From positions 62,001-126,000 of the forward strand of contig NZ_JAUCZH010000004.1 of the NCBI RefSeq assembly GCF_030373185.1: 64,000 nucleotides of DNA. Direction: 5' to 3'. This document shows, piece after piece, positions 21,539-31,754 of this stretch. The stretch is from Tabrizicola sp. Its GTDB lineage: Bacteria > Pseudomonadota > Alphaproteobacteria > Rhodobacterales > Rhodobacteraceae. A model generated the notes under the pieces. It ran no database searches. It saw nothing but the letters and a program-made list of their open reading frames with translations, and was not told the origin of the DNA. Numbering within the stretch: the first letter of the stretch is position 1; each line of letters begins with the position of its first letter. A program made the position numbers and the translations under genes.

Positions 21539-21626
21539 GTCGGGCCTACCCAGCCCGACCGCGCCGCTACCCACGGCGTGATCCACACACCCCCAAAGCA
21601 CCCCGTCGCAGGTTCCTGCGGCGGGG
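21539..21626 (+). ncRNA. Candidate small RNA: two abutting hairpins with identical CUACCCA loops plus a terminator-like hairpin (strand not proven)
   Basis: GTCGGGC-CTACCCA-GCCCGAC (21539-21559), CGCGCCG-CTACCCA-CGGCGTG (21560-21580, one G-U), CCCCGTCGCAGG-TT-CCTGCGGCGGGG (21601-21626). Confidence 0.5.
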
Positions 21627-21634
21627 TAATTGCT

Positions 21635-23044
21635 TCAGTCCAGCACCGCGCCGGGGTTCATGATGCCATACGGGTCAAGCGCGGCCTTGATCGCCCGCAT
21701 CGCGGCCAGCTTGCCGGGGTCGGCGTAGCGCTTCAGGTCCGCCGTCTTCAGCCGCCCCACCCCATGTTCCGCCGCGACCGACCCGCCAAGCAGATGCACC
21801 AGATCATGTACCGCTTCCTTCACCGCGCCGCGTTTGGCGTCATGAATGGCACGGGATTGGCCTTTTGCCGGAAAGACGTTCCAATGCAGGTTGCCGTCGC
21901 CCAGATGGCCAAAACAATTCACCCGGAAATCACCCAACGGCGCCAGCAAGCCCGGCGCGCGGGCGATGAATTCAGGGATGGCCGACAAGGGCAGAGAGAT
22001 GTCGTGGCTTGAAACCGCGCCGATCCGACGGTTGGCCTGGGGTACCATCTCGCGCAGGTTCCAAAGTGCCGCGGCTTGCGCCTTGGAGGTTGCGATCAAG
22101 CCATCTGTCACCAGCCGGGCACTGTTGGCAGCATCGTAAAGCCCGGCCATGGTTTCTTCAGGGTCCATGCCACGGGACAGGCCAAGTTCGATCAGCACGA
22201 TCCATTCGGGCAGCGGATCGAAAGGCGCGCGGATGTCGGGCATCGTCTCGGCCAGAAAGTCAAAGCCCGTCCGGTGCATCAGTTCAAAGCTGGACACCAT
22301 TCCGGCGGCATGGGTCTGCGCCAGACCCAACAGCTCCAGCGCCGCAGCGGGCGACGGGACAACAAGCATCGCAACCACCGCAGCGGCCGGGATCGGATGC
22401 AGCCGAAGGCTGGCGGCGGTGATCACCCCAAGCGTCCCTTCGGACCCGATCAGAAGATGGCGCAGATCATAGCCCGCATTGTCTTTGCGAAGCCTCGTCA
22501 GGCCGTTGAACACCGTCCCATCGGGCAAGACCGCCTCCAGCCCCAGACAAAGGTCGCGCGCATTGCCATAGCGCAAGACCGCCGTGCCACCGGCATTCGC
22601 GGCCAGATTACCGCCGATCCGGCATGACCCTTCAGACGCCAGCGACAGCGGGAACAGCCGGTCGATCCGTGCCGCTTCGGCCTGCACATCGGCAAGGATC
22701 ATCCCCGCCTCCACCACCAAGGCGTTCTCTGACGGATAAGCGCCCCGCAAGGCCGTCATCCGTTCCAGCGACAGCAAAAGCGGCGCCGGGCCGTCTGTCA
22801 TGATCTGGCCACCGACAAGCCCGGTGCCGCCGCCCCAAGGCACCACCCCGACCCGGGCCGCGTGACAGGCGCGGATAATCGCGGCGATCTCTGCCGTTGT
22901 CTGTGGCCGGGCAAGAATGCCGGCCCGACCCTGCCAGCGTCCGCGGGGTTCTTCCAGATGACCGGGGTCTGGGGCGTTCAGACACCCATCAGGCAAAACC
23001 GACGCCAACTCGGCGACAAAAGCTGCGTCACAGGGGTTGAGCAT
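21635..23044 (-). CDS. FAD-binding oxidase, GlcD/D-lactate dehydrogenase-like
   Basis: GVVPWGGGTGLVGGQI; GNLAANAGGTAVLRYGNARDLCLGLEAVLPDG; C-terminal AAEHGVGRLK. Confidence 0.88.
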   Translation of the reverse strand: MLNPCDAAFVAELASVLPDGCLNAPDPGHLEEPRGRWQGRAGILARPQTTAEIAAIIRACHAARVGVVPWGGGTGLVGGQIMTDGPAPLLLSLERMTALRGAYPSENALVVEAGMILADVQAEAARIDRLFPLSLASEGSCRIGGNLAANAGGTAVLRYGNARDLCLGLEAVLPDGTVFNGLTRLRKDNAGYDLRHLLIGSEGTLGVITAASLRLHPIPAAAVVAMLVVPSPAAALELLGLAQTHAAGMVSSFELMHRTGFDFLAETMPDIRAPFDPLPEWIVLIELGLSRGMDPEETMAGLYDAANSARLVTDGLIATSKAQAAALWNLREMVPQANRRIGAVSSHDISLPLSAIPEFIARAPGLLAPLGDFRVNCFGHLGDGNLHWNVFPAKGQSRAIHDAKRGAVKEAVHDLVHLLGGSVAAEHGVGRLKTADLKRYADPGKLAAMRAIKAALDPYGIMNPGAVLD

Positions 23045-23101
23045 GGCGGACCCTCCACTTTTGCCCGTGGTATCGCCGCCCCGGGGCAGGCACCAGCCCC
23101 G

Positions 23102-23905
23102 TCAATCAAGGTAAACCGGGTCCAGCACAAGAATGGTCGGCTTGGAGGGCAGGCCCTTCATCGAAAGCGCGATCTGCGCGCCGCCGGTTTCCACCACGTC
23201 AAATTCCGCCGACATTTCGGTCAGGAAAGATTGCAGTGACGCCTGGCTGAACCAGTGCATCGGGATCACGACCGAGGATCTGAACCGCCGCACCACCCCT
23301 GCCATGTCGCCCAGGCGCAGCGTATAGCCGCCATCCACCGGGACCATCACCACATCCAGCCGCCCGATGGCAGCGTATTGTTCGTCAGACGGGATCTGGT
23401 GCAGGTGGCCAAGGTGGCCGATGCAAAGCCCCCCGGCCTCGAAGATGAAGATGGAATTGCCATCCTTGCGCGCGCCTTCGCCAAAGGGGCCACGCGTATC
23501 GGTCGGCACGTTGCGCACCAGCATCGCGCCAAGATCCAGCCGGTGATCGGCAGGCGCACCTATTGCGCCCCAACCTTCCAGCACATGCGGGATGCGCGGA
23601 TCGGGCGCGGCGGTCCAGTGGGTGGAATGGGCATTGTTCATGGTCACCACATCCGGCACCACGTCCTGCGTGCCGATATAGCCGGTGTAATCCGTCACCG
23701 CGACCGTGCCGTCATGGGTCACAACGGCGAAACTGGCGTGGTTGATGTAGCGGATCAGGACGCTGCCTTCGTCCAGACCTTCGTTCAAGGCAACCGGGAC
23801 AACCTGCGCCTCTGCCTCTGCCAGCGCGATGCAATGCGACGGGATCCGGTCCTGTGCCAGCGCGGGGGCTGCCGTCAGGATCAGCAGGGCAAGGGTCAGT
23901 CGCAT
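23102..23905 (-). CDS. Exported MBL-fold metallohydrolase
   Basis: Signal peptide MRLTLALLILTAAPALAQ; INHASFAVVTHDGTVAVTDYTGY; ICIGHLGHLH-type and VVIPMHWFS metal-site segments. Confidence 0.75.
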   Translation of the reverse strand: MRLTLALLILTAAPALAQDRIPSHCIALAEAEAQVVPVALNEGLDEGSVLIRYINHASFAVVTHDGTVAVTDYTGYIGTQDVVPDVVTMNNAHSTHWTAAPDPRIPHVLEGWGAIGAPADHRLDLGAMLVRNVPTDTRGPFGEGARKDGNSIFIFEAGGLCIGHLGHLHQIPSDEQYAAIGRLDVVMVPVDGGYTLRLGDMAGVVRRFRSSVVIPMHWFSQASLQSFLTEMSAEFDVVETGGAQIALSMKGLPSKPTILVLDPVYLD

Positions 23906-23982
23906 GGGTCACCTCCGGTCTTCCCAAGGGTAACCCGGATCGGCGCCACGTCACGCGGCTTTGCGATCACGGATGCGCGAGG

Positions 23983-24567
23983 TCAGCCAACATCTGTCCG
24001 CCCGCGCCGATCTCCGCGCAGGTTGGCGTAAAGCACATGGTTGCGCCAGCGGCCGTTGATTTGCAGGTAGCTTTGCGCAACGCCCTCATACTTGAAGCCG
24101 CATTTCTCCAAGACCCCGCGCGAGGCGGCGTTCTCCGGCAGGCAGGCAGCTTCCATCCGCGACAGATCCATCCGGGTGAAGGCGTGATGGGTCAGCGCCA
24201 AGATCGCCTCGCGCATGTAGCCATGGCGCGCGAAGGGCTGGCCGATCCAGTAGCCAAGCGTGCCGGCCTGCGCCGGTCCACGACGAATATTGTCCAGCGT
24301 AAGCGCGCCCAGAAGCTGGTTGTCCTCGCGCCGGATCAGCACCATCGGCAGCGCGGTCCCCTGTGCTTCGGCCCGTTGCGCCCAATAGACCCGGTTGGTG
24401 AAGGAGCGGCGGGTCAGGTGATCATTGGACCAGACCGGCTCCCATTTCACCAGGAACTCGGCCGAGTCCTGGCGCAAGTCAGACCATTGCCGCCAGTCGG
24501 CATGTTCGGGCAGCCGCAGCGTCATCCGCTCGGTTTCGACCCGGACCCGGCGTTTGAGGCCAAGCAT
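23983..24567 (-). CDS. GNAT family N-acetyltransferase (RimJ-like)
   Basis: VRVETERMTLRLPEHADW; TLGYWIGQPFARHGYMREAILALTHHAFTRMDLSRMEAACLPENAASRGVLEKCGF. Confidence 0.88.
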   Translation of the reverse strand: MLGLKRRVRVETERMTLRLPEHADWRQWSDLRQDSAEFLVKWEPVWSNDHLTRRSFTNRVYWAQRAEAQGTALPMVLIRREDNQLLGALTLDNIRRGPAQAGTLGYWIGQPFARHGYMREAILALTHHAFTRMDLSRMEAACLPENAASRGVLEKCGFKYEGVAQSYLQINGRWRNHVLYANLRGDRRGRTDVG

Positions 24568-25826
24568 CAGCCTGACAATCCGCGGCGGATCTCCTCGATC
24601 CCCGGCCCCTTGGCAACCGGACCGTAGATCGCCAGCGCCGCTTTCGCATGGGTCAGACCGGCCGCATGGGCGCGCACTGCCGCTGTATCCACGGCGTCGA
24701 TCTTGGCCACGGCTTCCGACACCGCAGGCACACGGCCCCAGATCGACAAGAGCCGCGCGTTGCGTTCGGCACGGCTGGACGGGCTTTCAAGCCCCATCAG
24801 AAGCCCCGCGCGCAACTGCGCCCGGGCGCGGGCCACCTCGGCCTCGGTCATGTCATCGGCCGCGCGCTTCAACTCGGCAATTGTCAGTTGCGTCAGATCG
24901 CCGATCTCTTCCTCGGATGTGCCGGCATAGATGGTGATCTGGCCGGTGTCTTCATAGGCGCTGGCCTGGGCGTAGATCGAATAGCACAGACCCCGGTCTT
25001 CGCGGATCTTCTGAAACAGGCGGCTGGACATGCCGCCGCCCATCGCGGTGGCATAGACCTGCGCGGTATAGACCGCGTCATCCCGGTAGCCCGGCCCTTC
25101 GAACGACAGCGCAAAGTGGACCTGTTCAAGATCCTTCACCTCGCGCCGCTCGCCACCTTCGAACCGCGCGGGCTGCACGGTCGAGGCGCCCACAGGTTTC
25201 AGCCCCCCGAAGATACGCTCGGCAGCCTCAACGATGGCGGCATGATCGACACCCCCGGCCGCCGACAGGATCATCTGGTCGGGGCCGTAATGGTGGCCGA
25301 CAAAGCCTTCGAAATCCTTCTTGGTGAAAGACGACACCCGTTCTTCCGGCCCAAGTATCGTGCGACCAAAGGGCTGATCGGGGTAGCTCACTTCATGCAG
25401 CCAGTCGAAGATGATATCGTCGGGGGTGTCCAGCGCCTGACCGATTTCCTGCAAGATCACATGCCGCTCGGTCTCGATATCCGCCTTGCGGAACAGGGGG
25501 TTCAGGACGATATCGGCGATCACGTCCAGAGCCATGACCACATCGCTTGACAGCACGCGGGCGTAATAGGCCGTCATCTCTCGGCTGGTGTAGGCGTTGA
25601 TGTAGCCGCCCACATCCTCGATTTCCTCGGCAATCCGCAAGGCGGACCGGCGCCGGGTGCCTTTGAAGGCCATGTGTTCCAGAAAATGCGCGATGCCGTT
25701 CTGGGCCGGGGTTTCGTGCCGCCCGCCGGCCTCGACCCACAGACCGATACTGGCCGATTGCAGGCCGGGCATCGCTTCGGTCACGATCCGAAAGCCGTTT
25801 GGCAGGGTATGGAGGCTTTGCGTCAA
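24567..25826 (-). CDS. M16 family zinc peptidase (processing-peptidase-like)
   Basis: Inverted zinc motif HFLEHMAFKGT; AGGRHETPAQNGIAHFLEH. Confidence 0.93.
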   Translation of the reverse strand: MTQSLHTLPNGFRIVTEAMPGLQSASIGLWVEAGGRHETPAQNGIAHFLEHMAFKGTRRRSALRIAEEIEDVGGYINAYTSREMTAYYARVLSSDVVMALDVIADIVLNPLFRKADIETERHVILQEIGQALDTPDDIIFDWLHEVSYPDQPFGRTILGPEERVSSFTKKDFEGFVGHHYGPDQMILSAAGGVDHAAIVEAAERIFGGLKPVGASTVQPARFEGGERREVKDLEQVHFALSFEGPGYRDDAVYTAQVYATAMGGGMSSRLFQKIREDRGLCYSIYAQASAYEDTGQITIYAGTSEEEIGDLTQLTIAELKRAADDMTEAEVARARAQLRAGLLMGLESPSSRAERNARLLSIWGRVPAVSEAVAKIDAVDTAAVRAHAAGLTHAKAALAIYGPVAKGPGIEEIRRGLSG

Positions 25827-27208
25827 CGGGCAATCCTTTCGCGCACCAGCGCCTGAAGGGCAGCAAGATCATTCGGCACGCGGGTCATCCGTTCCGGCCG
25901 GTCAAATAGATCCGCCATATGCGGCGGCAGGCCGGGGCGGATGCCGGTGGCGCGTTCCACCGCGTCGGGGAATTTCGCCGGATGGGCGGTGGCAAGCGTG
26001 ATCATCGGCGCGCGGCCAAGCTGTTCTTCGGCCACCTTCACACCCACGGCAGAGTGGGGGCAAAGCAATTCACCCGTCTCTTTCCAGAAGTGGCGGATCG
26101 TGGACAGGGTTTCATCCTCATCACAGCGGCCCGAGGCGAAGGTGGCGCGCAGGATCTCCAGCGCGCCTTGACTGATGCGGAAGCCGCCCGCCTTCAGTTC
26201 CGCCATAAGTGCAGCAATCGCCCCGCCATCACGGCCATAGGCATCAAACAGCGCGCGTTCGAAGTTGGACGAAACCTGAATGTCCATCGACGGGCTGATC
26301 GAGGGGCGCACGCCATCTGTCCGGTAATCGCCAGACCGCAGCGCCCGGTCAAGGATGTCATTCTGGTTGGTCGCAATCACCAGCTTGTCAATCGGCAGCC
26401 CCATGCGACGGGCGATGTAGCCGGCGAAGATGTCACCGAAATTGCCGGTCGGCACGGTGAAGCTGACCGCGCGATGCGGCGCGCCGAGGGCGGTGGCGGC
26501 GTAGAAGTAATAGACCACCTGCGCCAGAACCCGCGCCCAGTTGATGCTGTTCACCCCGGCCAGCCGCACCCCATCACGGAAGGCAAAGTCATTGAACATG
26601 TCCTTCACGCGGGCCTGCGCTTCGTCAAAATCGCCGTCGATGGCAAGGGCGTGGCAGTTCGCCTCGACCGGGGTCGTCATCTGCCGGCGCTGCACATCCG
26701 ACACCCGGCCATGCGGAAAGAGGATGAACACCTCCACATTGGCTAGGCCCCGGAACGCCTCCATCGCCGCCGACCCGGTATCGCCAGAGGTGGCGCCGAC
26801 AATGGTGATCCGCTCCCCCGACTTCGCCAGCGCGGCCTGCATCATCTGGCCGATCAGTTGCATGGCGAAGTCCTTGAAGGCCAGTGTCGGGCCGTGGAAC
26901 AGCTCCAGCAGGAAATGGTTTGCCCCAAGCTGCACCATCGGCGCGCGGGCGGCGTGGTGAAAGCCCTGGTAGGCGGCGGCTATCAGGCCCTGAAACTCGT
27001 CATCCGCGAAAAAGCCGCCGATGTAGGGCCGCATCACGCGAAAGGCCACATCCTCATAGGACTGGCCGGCCATCGCGGCAATTTCACCGTGGCTGAACTG
27101 CGGCACGGTTTCGGGGACATAAAGCCCGCCATCACGGGCAAGGCCCGTCATCATCGCCTCGCCAAAGCCAAGCGTCGGGGCCGTGCCACGGGTGGATACA
27201 TATTTCAT
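25823..27208 (-). CDS. thrC: Threonine synthase
   Basis: MKYVSTRGTAPTLGFGEAMMTGLARDGGLYVPE; FHGPTLAFKDFAMQL; VGATSGDTGSAA. Confidence 0.95.
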   Translation of the reverse strand: MKYVSTRGTAPTLGFGEAMMTGLARDGGLYVPETVPQFSHGEIAAMAGQSYEDVAFRVMRPYIGGFFADDEFQGLIAAAYQGFHHAARAPMVQLGANHFLLELFHGPTLAFKDFAMQLIGQMMQAALAKSGERITIVGATSGDTGSAAMEAFRGLANVEVFILFPHGRVSDVQRRQMTTPVEANCHALAIDGDFDEAQARVKDMFNDFAFRDGVRLAGVNSINWARVLAQVVYYFYAATALGAPHRAVSFTVPTGNFGDIFAGYIARRMGLPIDKLVIATNQNDILDRALRSGDYRTDGVRPSISPSMDIQVSSNFERALFDAYGRDGGAIAALMAELKAGGFRISQGALEILRATFASGRCDEDETLSTIRHFWKETGELLCPHSAVGVKVAEEQLGRAPMITLATAHPAKFPDAVERATGIRPGLPPHMADLFDRPERMTRVPNDLAALQALVRERIAR

Positions 27209-27219
27209 CGCATGCGCCT

Positions 27220-27891
27220 TCAGTCTGTCCGCGTCCTGATACGCCAGAGAAGAAACACTGTCATCCCCAGCCAGACTGCGGCCAGCCCGAACCAGGTGAC
27301 CGCGTAGCTGAAATGATCATTGCGAAAGCCCGCTGTCGTGACGGGTTGCGGCATGATCGCGTCGCCGGTGTCGGATTTGGCGATGATCAGAATCGGCTCG
27401 GTCCCAAGGATCGCCGCGATTCCGGGCACATCGCGGCCATACCAGATGGCCCGCCCGGTATCATAGGCTGGGGTAGAGGAGGTCACATCATCGGGCCAGT
27501 TCAGGTTGCCTTCCACGGCCACCGCGCGGGCCGGGCGCGGGGTGGTCTTTTCGGTTTCCGGCACGAACCCCCGGTCAATCAGGATGCGGCGGCCATCGTC
27601 CGTTTCATAGGCGGCGATCACCAGAAAACCCGGCCCCATTTCCCGGGTCGAGGTCAGCACATGCGCCTCTTGCCCGGTAAAGCTGCCAAGGACCGAAACC
27701 ACCCGGTAGCGGTCTTGGGTCGGGTCGGGTGCGGCAGGCAGCGGGATCGGATCCGCCGCGATCATCCCCGCAGCCTCGGCGATGATGGCTTCCTTCCACG
27801 CAAGGCGCTGCATCTGCCAGACCCCCAGCGCGATCAGCACCCCCGCACCAGAGATCCCCAGAACCAGTGCAAAGATCGTGTTGCGCAGCAT
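27220..27891 (-). CDS. SURF1 family cytochrome oxidase assembly protein
   Basis: Two-TM SURF1: LIALGVWQMQRLAWKEAII; ILIDRGFVP; FSYAVTWFGLAAVWLGMTVFLLWR. Confidence 0.9.
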   Translation of the reverse strand: MLRNTIFALVLGISGAGVLIALGVWQMQRLAWKEAIIAEAAGMIAADPIPLPAAPDPTQDRYRVVSVLGSFTGQEAHVLTSTREMGPGFLVIAAYETDDGRRILIDRGFVPETEKTTPRPARAVAVEGNLNWPDDVTSSTPAYDTGRAIWYGRDVPGIAAILGTEPILIIAKSDTGDAIMPQPVTTAGFRNDHFSYAVTWFGLAAVWLGMTVFLLWRIRTRTD

Positions 27892-27971
27892 GTCACCCCC
27901 AAGGAACGCTTCCCCGAAACGAAAGCGCAGGCCCGAAGGCCCGCGCTGAAAGCCGTGTTGGCTGGCTGAAA

Positions 27972-28775
27972 TCAGCCTTGGCCCCAGACGTAGATGGCGG
28001 CGAACAGGAACAGCCAGACCACGTCAACGAAGTGCCAATACCAGGCAGCAGCCTCAAACCCGACGTGCTTTTCGGGGGTGAAATGCCCCTTCAGCGCGCG
28101 GATCAGGCAGACAGTCAGAAAGATCGTCCCGATGATGACGTGGAACCCGTGGAACCCCGTCGCCATGAAGAACGACGCGCCGTAGATGTTGCCGGCAAAA
28201 CCGAAGGCGGCGTGGCTGTATTCATAGGCCTGCATCCCGGTGAAGATCACGCCAAGCCCGATCGCCAGGATCAGGCCGTTGACCAGATCCTTGCGGTTGT
28301 TTTCATGCACCAGCGCATGGTGAGCCCAGGTTGCCGCGCAGCCCGACAAGAGCAGGATCAGCGTGTTGATCAGCGGCAGGTGCCAAGGGTCGAAGGTCTC
28401 GATCCCGGCGGGCGGCCAGACGCCATCAATCGCCGGGCTGTCCGGCCCCATCGGATACATGCGGTGCTTGAAGAAGGTCCAGAACCAGGCCGCGAAGAAC
28501 ATGACTTCCGACATGATGAACAGGATGAAGCCATAGCGCAGACCCAGCCGAACGACAGGAGTATGGTCGCCCTGCTGGCTTTCCTGCACGACTTCCGACC
28601 ACCACGCGAACATGACGTAAAGCACGCCTGCAAGGCCGATAAGCCCCAGCCATGGGCCGGATCCATGCATCCACAGGACCGACCCGAAAAGCATGACAAA
28701 GCCGGAAAGCGCACCCAGCAGCGGCCAGATCGACGGCGGCAGGACGTGGTAGTCGTGGTTCTTTGCGTGGGCCAT
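27972..28775 (-). CDS. ctaE: Cytochrome c oxidase subunit III
   Basis: [69 protein letters not shown]. Confidence 0.96.
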   Translation of the reverse strand: MAHAKNHDYHVLPPSIWPLLGALSGFVMLFGSVLWMHGSGPWLGLIGLAGVLYVMFAWWSEVVQESQQGDHTPVVRLGLRYGFILFIMSEVMFFAAWFWTFFKHRMYPMGPDSPAIDGVWPPAGIETFDPWHLPLINTLILLLSGCAATWAHHALVHENNRKDLVNGLILAIGLGVIFTGMQAYEYSHAAFGFAGNIYGASFFMATGFHGFHVIIGTIFLTVCLIRALKGHFTPEKHVGFEAAAWYWHFVDVVWLFLFAAIYVWGQG

Positions 28776-28805
28776 GGCTGGCGGTTCCCTCGTTTTCTTT
28801 TTCGG

Positions 28806-29399
28806 TCAGTTCACCGCGCCAGCGTTGGGCGCGGTGGAAGTGGTCAATGCCGCCTGTTCGTCGGGCAGCGGTGTCAGGTGGAAAGTGTAGCTCAGCACGA
28901 TCTCATTCACAAAGCGGCCTTCACGGTCGTCCACCAATGCGGGGTCGACGTAGAAGCTGACCGGCATCTGCACGGTTTCGCCCGGTTGCAAGACCTGTTC
29001 GGTGAAACAAAAACACTCAATCTTGGTGAAGAAGCCGCCTGCCGAATAGGGGAAGACGTTGAAGCTGGCGGTTCCCGCAACAGGACGGTCGGTCGGGTTG
29101 TGCGCCTCATAGAAGGCAAGGCCGGTTTCACCGATGCGGATATCCATGGACGGGACCGCGGGCTTGAAGGTCCAGGGCATCCCCTGTTCCAGCGAGGCGT
29201 CAAAGCGCACCTTGATCGTCCGGTCCAGAATGACATCCGAGCCGGCATCCGCGACCGAGGTTGTGCCGCCAAATCCGGTCACCCGACAGAACCAGTCATA
29301 GAACGGCACGGCGGCGAAAGACAACGACGCCATCGCAACGACCAGCGACACAGTCTGCACAAGGGTCCGCTGCGGACCCTGAAGACGTGGAAAGATCAT
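28806..29399 (-). CDS. ctaG: Cytochrome c oxidase assembly protein Cox11/CtaG
   Basis: [46 protein letters not shown] copper motif CFCF. Confidence 0.95.
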   Translation of the reverse strand: MIFPRLQGPQRTLVQTVSLVVAMASLSFAAVPFYDWFCRVTGFGGTTSVADAGSDVILDRTIKVRFDASLEQGMPWTFKPAVPSMDIRIGETGLAFYEAHNPTDRPVAGTASFNVFPYSAGGFFTKIECFCFTEQVLQPGETVQMPVSFYVDPALVDDREGRFVNEIVLSYTFHLTPLPDEQAALTTSTAPNAGAVN

Positions 29400-29590
29400 C
29401 CTCCCCCCCCTTTTGGCAGCGCCTGCGGCTGGATCACATGGTCATAACCCTGCATCGGATCGCCACGCTGCACCTTGACCACGGTCAAGGCAAAGACCAG
29501 CGCCACGAAGGCGGCCAGCGTCAAACCAAGGCCAAGGTTGCGGCTGAAGCGGCGCTTGTGAAGCTCATGCGTCGGACGGAGGGCCATCAC
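29396..29590 (-). CDS. Small single-TM protein in the ctaB-ctaG gap (CoxF-like)
   Basis: 64 aa with one TM; 4-nt overlaps with both neighbours. Confidence 0.7.
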   Translation of the reverse strand: MMALRPTHELHKRRFSRNLGLGLTLAAFVALVFALTVVKVQRGDPMQGYDHVIQPQALPKGGGG

Positions 29591-30531
29591 CAGCCCCCCA
29601 GTCCGAACGGTTTCAGCGCCGCTTCCACAAGGAAGGCCGCGAAATGCAGGAACAGATACAGAAGCGAAAAGCGGAAGAAAGCCTTTTCAACGGCATAGCG
29701 ATCAGCCTCGGCCACCGCCTCATCGCGTTGCCAGATGCGCACGGCCCCAATGACGAACCAAAGGTTCAGAGCCACCGCAACCGCCAGAGTGAACATGCCA
29801 CCCACCTGCGTCAGCGCCGCACCAACCGCCACCGGCACCAAGAGGAGCGTATAGGCCAGCACATGCCGCCGCGTGGATTTGCGGCCATGCGTCACGGTCA
29901 GCATCGGAACCCCGGCGGTGTGGTAATCGGCCTTCATGAACAGAGCCAGCGCCCAGAAATGCGGCGGCGTCCACATGAAGATAAGCGCGAACATCAGCGC
30001 CGCCTCGACGGAAACGCTGCCCGTCGCGGCAACCCAGCCGATCATCGGCGGAAACGCCCCGGCAGCGCCACCGATCACGATGTTCTGCGGGGTCGAGCGT
30101 TTCAGCCACATCGAATAGACGACGGCGTAAAAGAAGATGGTGAAGGCCAGCAGCGCTGCCGCCACCAGATTGGTTGCCAAGGCCAGCATCACCACGCTGA
30201 TGCCCGAAAGCGCCAGACCCACGGCCAGGGCCTCACCGGCCTGCACCTTGCCGGCAGGCACCGGGCGGCGCGCGGTGCGGGCCATGACCGCATCAATATC
30301 AGCGTCCCACCACATGTTCAGTGCGCCCGATGCCCCCGCCCCCAGCGCGATGAACAAGATGGCGGCAAACGCCTCCACCGGGTGCAGCGACACGGGCGCG
30401 ACCAGAAGGCCCACCAGCGCGGTAAACACGACCAGCGACATCACGCGCGGCTTCAAAAGCTGCACATAATCGCCGAACCCAGCCTCATGCGGGTCGGTGG
30501 TCGTGGTCTGGTAGGCGCCGATATCGCTCAT
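29587..30531 (-). CDS. ctaB: Protoheme IX farnesyltransferase
   Basis: [42 protein letters not shown]. Confidence 0.95.
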   Translation of the reverse strand: MSDIGAYQTTTTDPHEAGFGDYVQLLKPRVMSLVVFTALVGLLVAPVSLHPVEAFAAILFIALGAGASGALNMWWDADIDAVMARTARRPVPAGKVQAGEALAVGLALSGISVVMLALATNLVAAALLAFTIFFYAVVYSMWLKRSTPQNIVIGGAAGAFPPMIGWVAATGSVSVEAALMFALIFMWTPPHFWALALFMKADYHTAGVPMLTVTHGRKSTRRHVLAYTLLLVPVAVGAALTQVGGMFTLAVAVALNLWFVIGAVRIWQRDEAVAEADRYAVEKAFFRFSLLYLFLHFAAFLVEAALKPFGLGGW

Positions 30532-30641
30532 TCAGTCCTGCTTCGATCCGACCTGCCTGAACAGGCCTTGGCGTAAAGTGGGGGGCCTGCCGCAGCAAGC
30601 CCCGTCAAAGTTTCAGCCCAAGAACGCTTGCGCGTCGCGGG

Positions 30642-31553
30642 TCAGTCGTTGGATGCGACCTGAACCGGGGTTTCGGCAACAGCATGCGACAGTTCGACAT
30701 CACCGGCCTTGGCCTTTTCCAGCCATTCCGCATAGGCGGCTTCTGACACCACCTTCACGGTGATCGGCATGTAGGCATGCATCTGACCGCAAAGTTCCGA
30801 ACACTGGCCGAAGTAGATGCCTTCCTTTTCCGCCTTGAACCACAGCGCGGCCAGACGACCCGGCACAGCGTCCTGCATCACGCCGAAGGCGGGGATCTTC
30901 CACGAATGGATCACGTCAGCCGCCGTCACCTGAATGACGATGTCCTTGCCAACCGGCACGACAACCGCAGTATCCGTCGCCAAGAGGAACTGGTCGCGCG
31001 AATAGCCGGCGGCGGCAAGATCAGCTTCCACTTCCGGGGTCAGCATGTTGTTGCCACCCAGCGCGGGCGAGCCGATCATGTAGCTGTCAAAGGCCACGTC
31101 TTCATCGACATATTCATAGCCCCAGTACCACTGATAGCCGGTGGCCTTGATCGTGACGTCACCCACAGGGATTTCCTGATCCTTGAACAACACGGGAAGC
31201 GAGAAAGCCCCGATGAAGACAAGGATCACGATCGGGATCACCGTCCACGCCACTTCCAGCGGCGAGTTGTGGGTGAACCGGGCCGGCGTCGGGTTCGACT
31301 TGGAATTGTAGCGGATCATCACATAGATCAGCAGGGCGGTCACAAACACCACGATCACGGTGATGATATAAAGGATCATCGTGTCCAACCAGACCAGGTC
31401 GCGCGCGCCTTCGGTGCCAGAGGGCTGGAACCCCATGGCGCCATCGACTGGCTGTCCAATGATTTCAAGGGCTTGTTGGGCAAGAGCCGATCCAGCCAGA
31501 AGGCTTGCAGAGCAGGCCGCGGCAATCCCGGTCATCAAGGTCGAAAGGCGCAT
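30642..31553 (-). CDS. ctaC: Cytochrome c oxidase subunit II
   Basis: KATGYQWYWGYEYVDE; CuA motif CSELCGQMHAYMPI; signal peptide at MRLSTLMTG. Confidence 0.96.
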   Translation of the reverse strand: MRLSTLMTGIAAACSASLLAGSALAQQALEIIGQPVDGAMGFQPSGTEGARDLVWLDTMILYIITVIVVFVTALLIYVMIRYNSKSNPTPARFTHNSPLEVAWTVIPIVILVFIGAFSLPVLFKDQEIPVGDVTIKATGYQWYWGYEYVDEDVAFDSYMIGSPALGGNNMLTPEVEADLAAAGYSRDQFLLATDTAVVVPVGKDIVIQVTAADVIHSWKIPAFGVMQDAVPGRLAALWFKAEKEGIYFGQCSELCGQMHAYMPITVKVVSEAAYAEWLEKAKAGDVELSHAVAETPVQVASND

Positions 31554-31754
31554 GTCTTTATCCCGTTCGCGTTGCGGCCTGACGCCGCTTTTTCCCGAGC
31601 CTGCCGTCAAGGGCAGAATCCCGTTGTTTACGCGGCTGTTCAAACCATATTAGCCGGGCCGCGACAAGCAAAACCGTTGCGACATAGCAGCACTCCATGG
31701 GCTTGCCCGGCGCGCAGGTACCTTGGGCAATGAACTGCGAAAGGCGCTCTGCAC

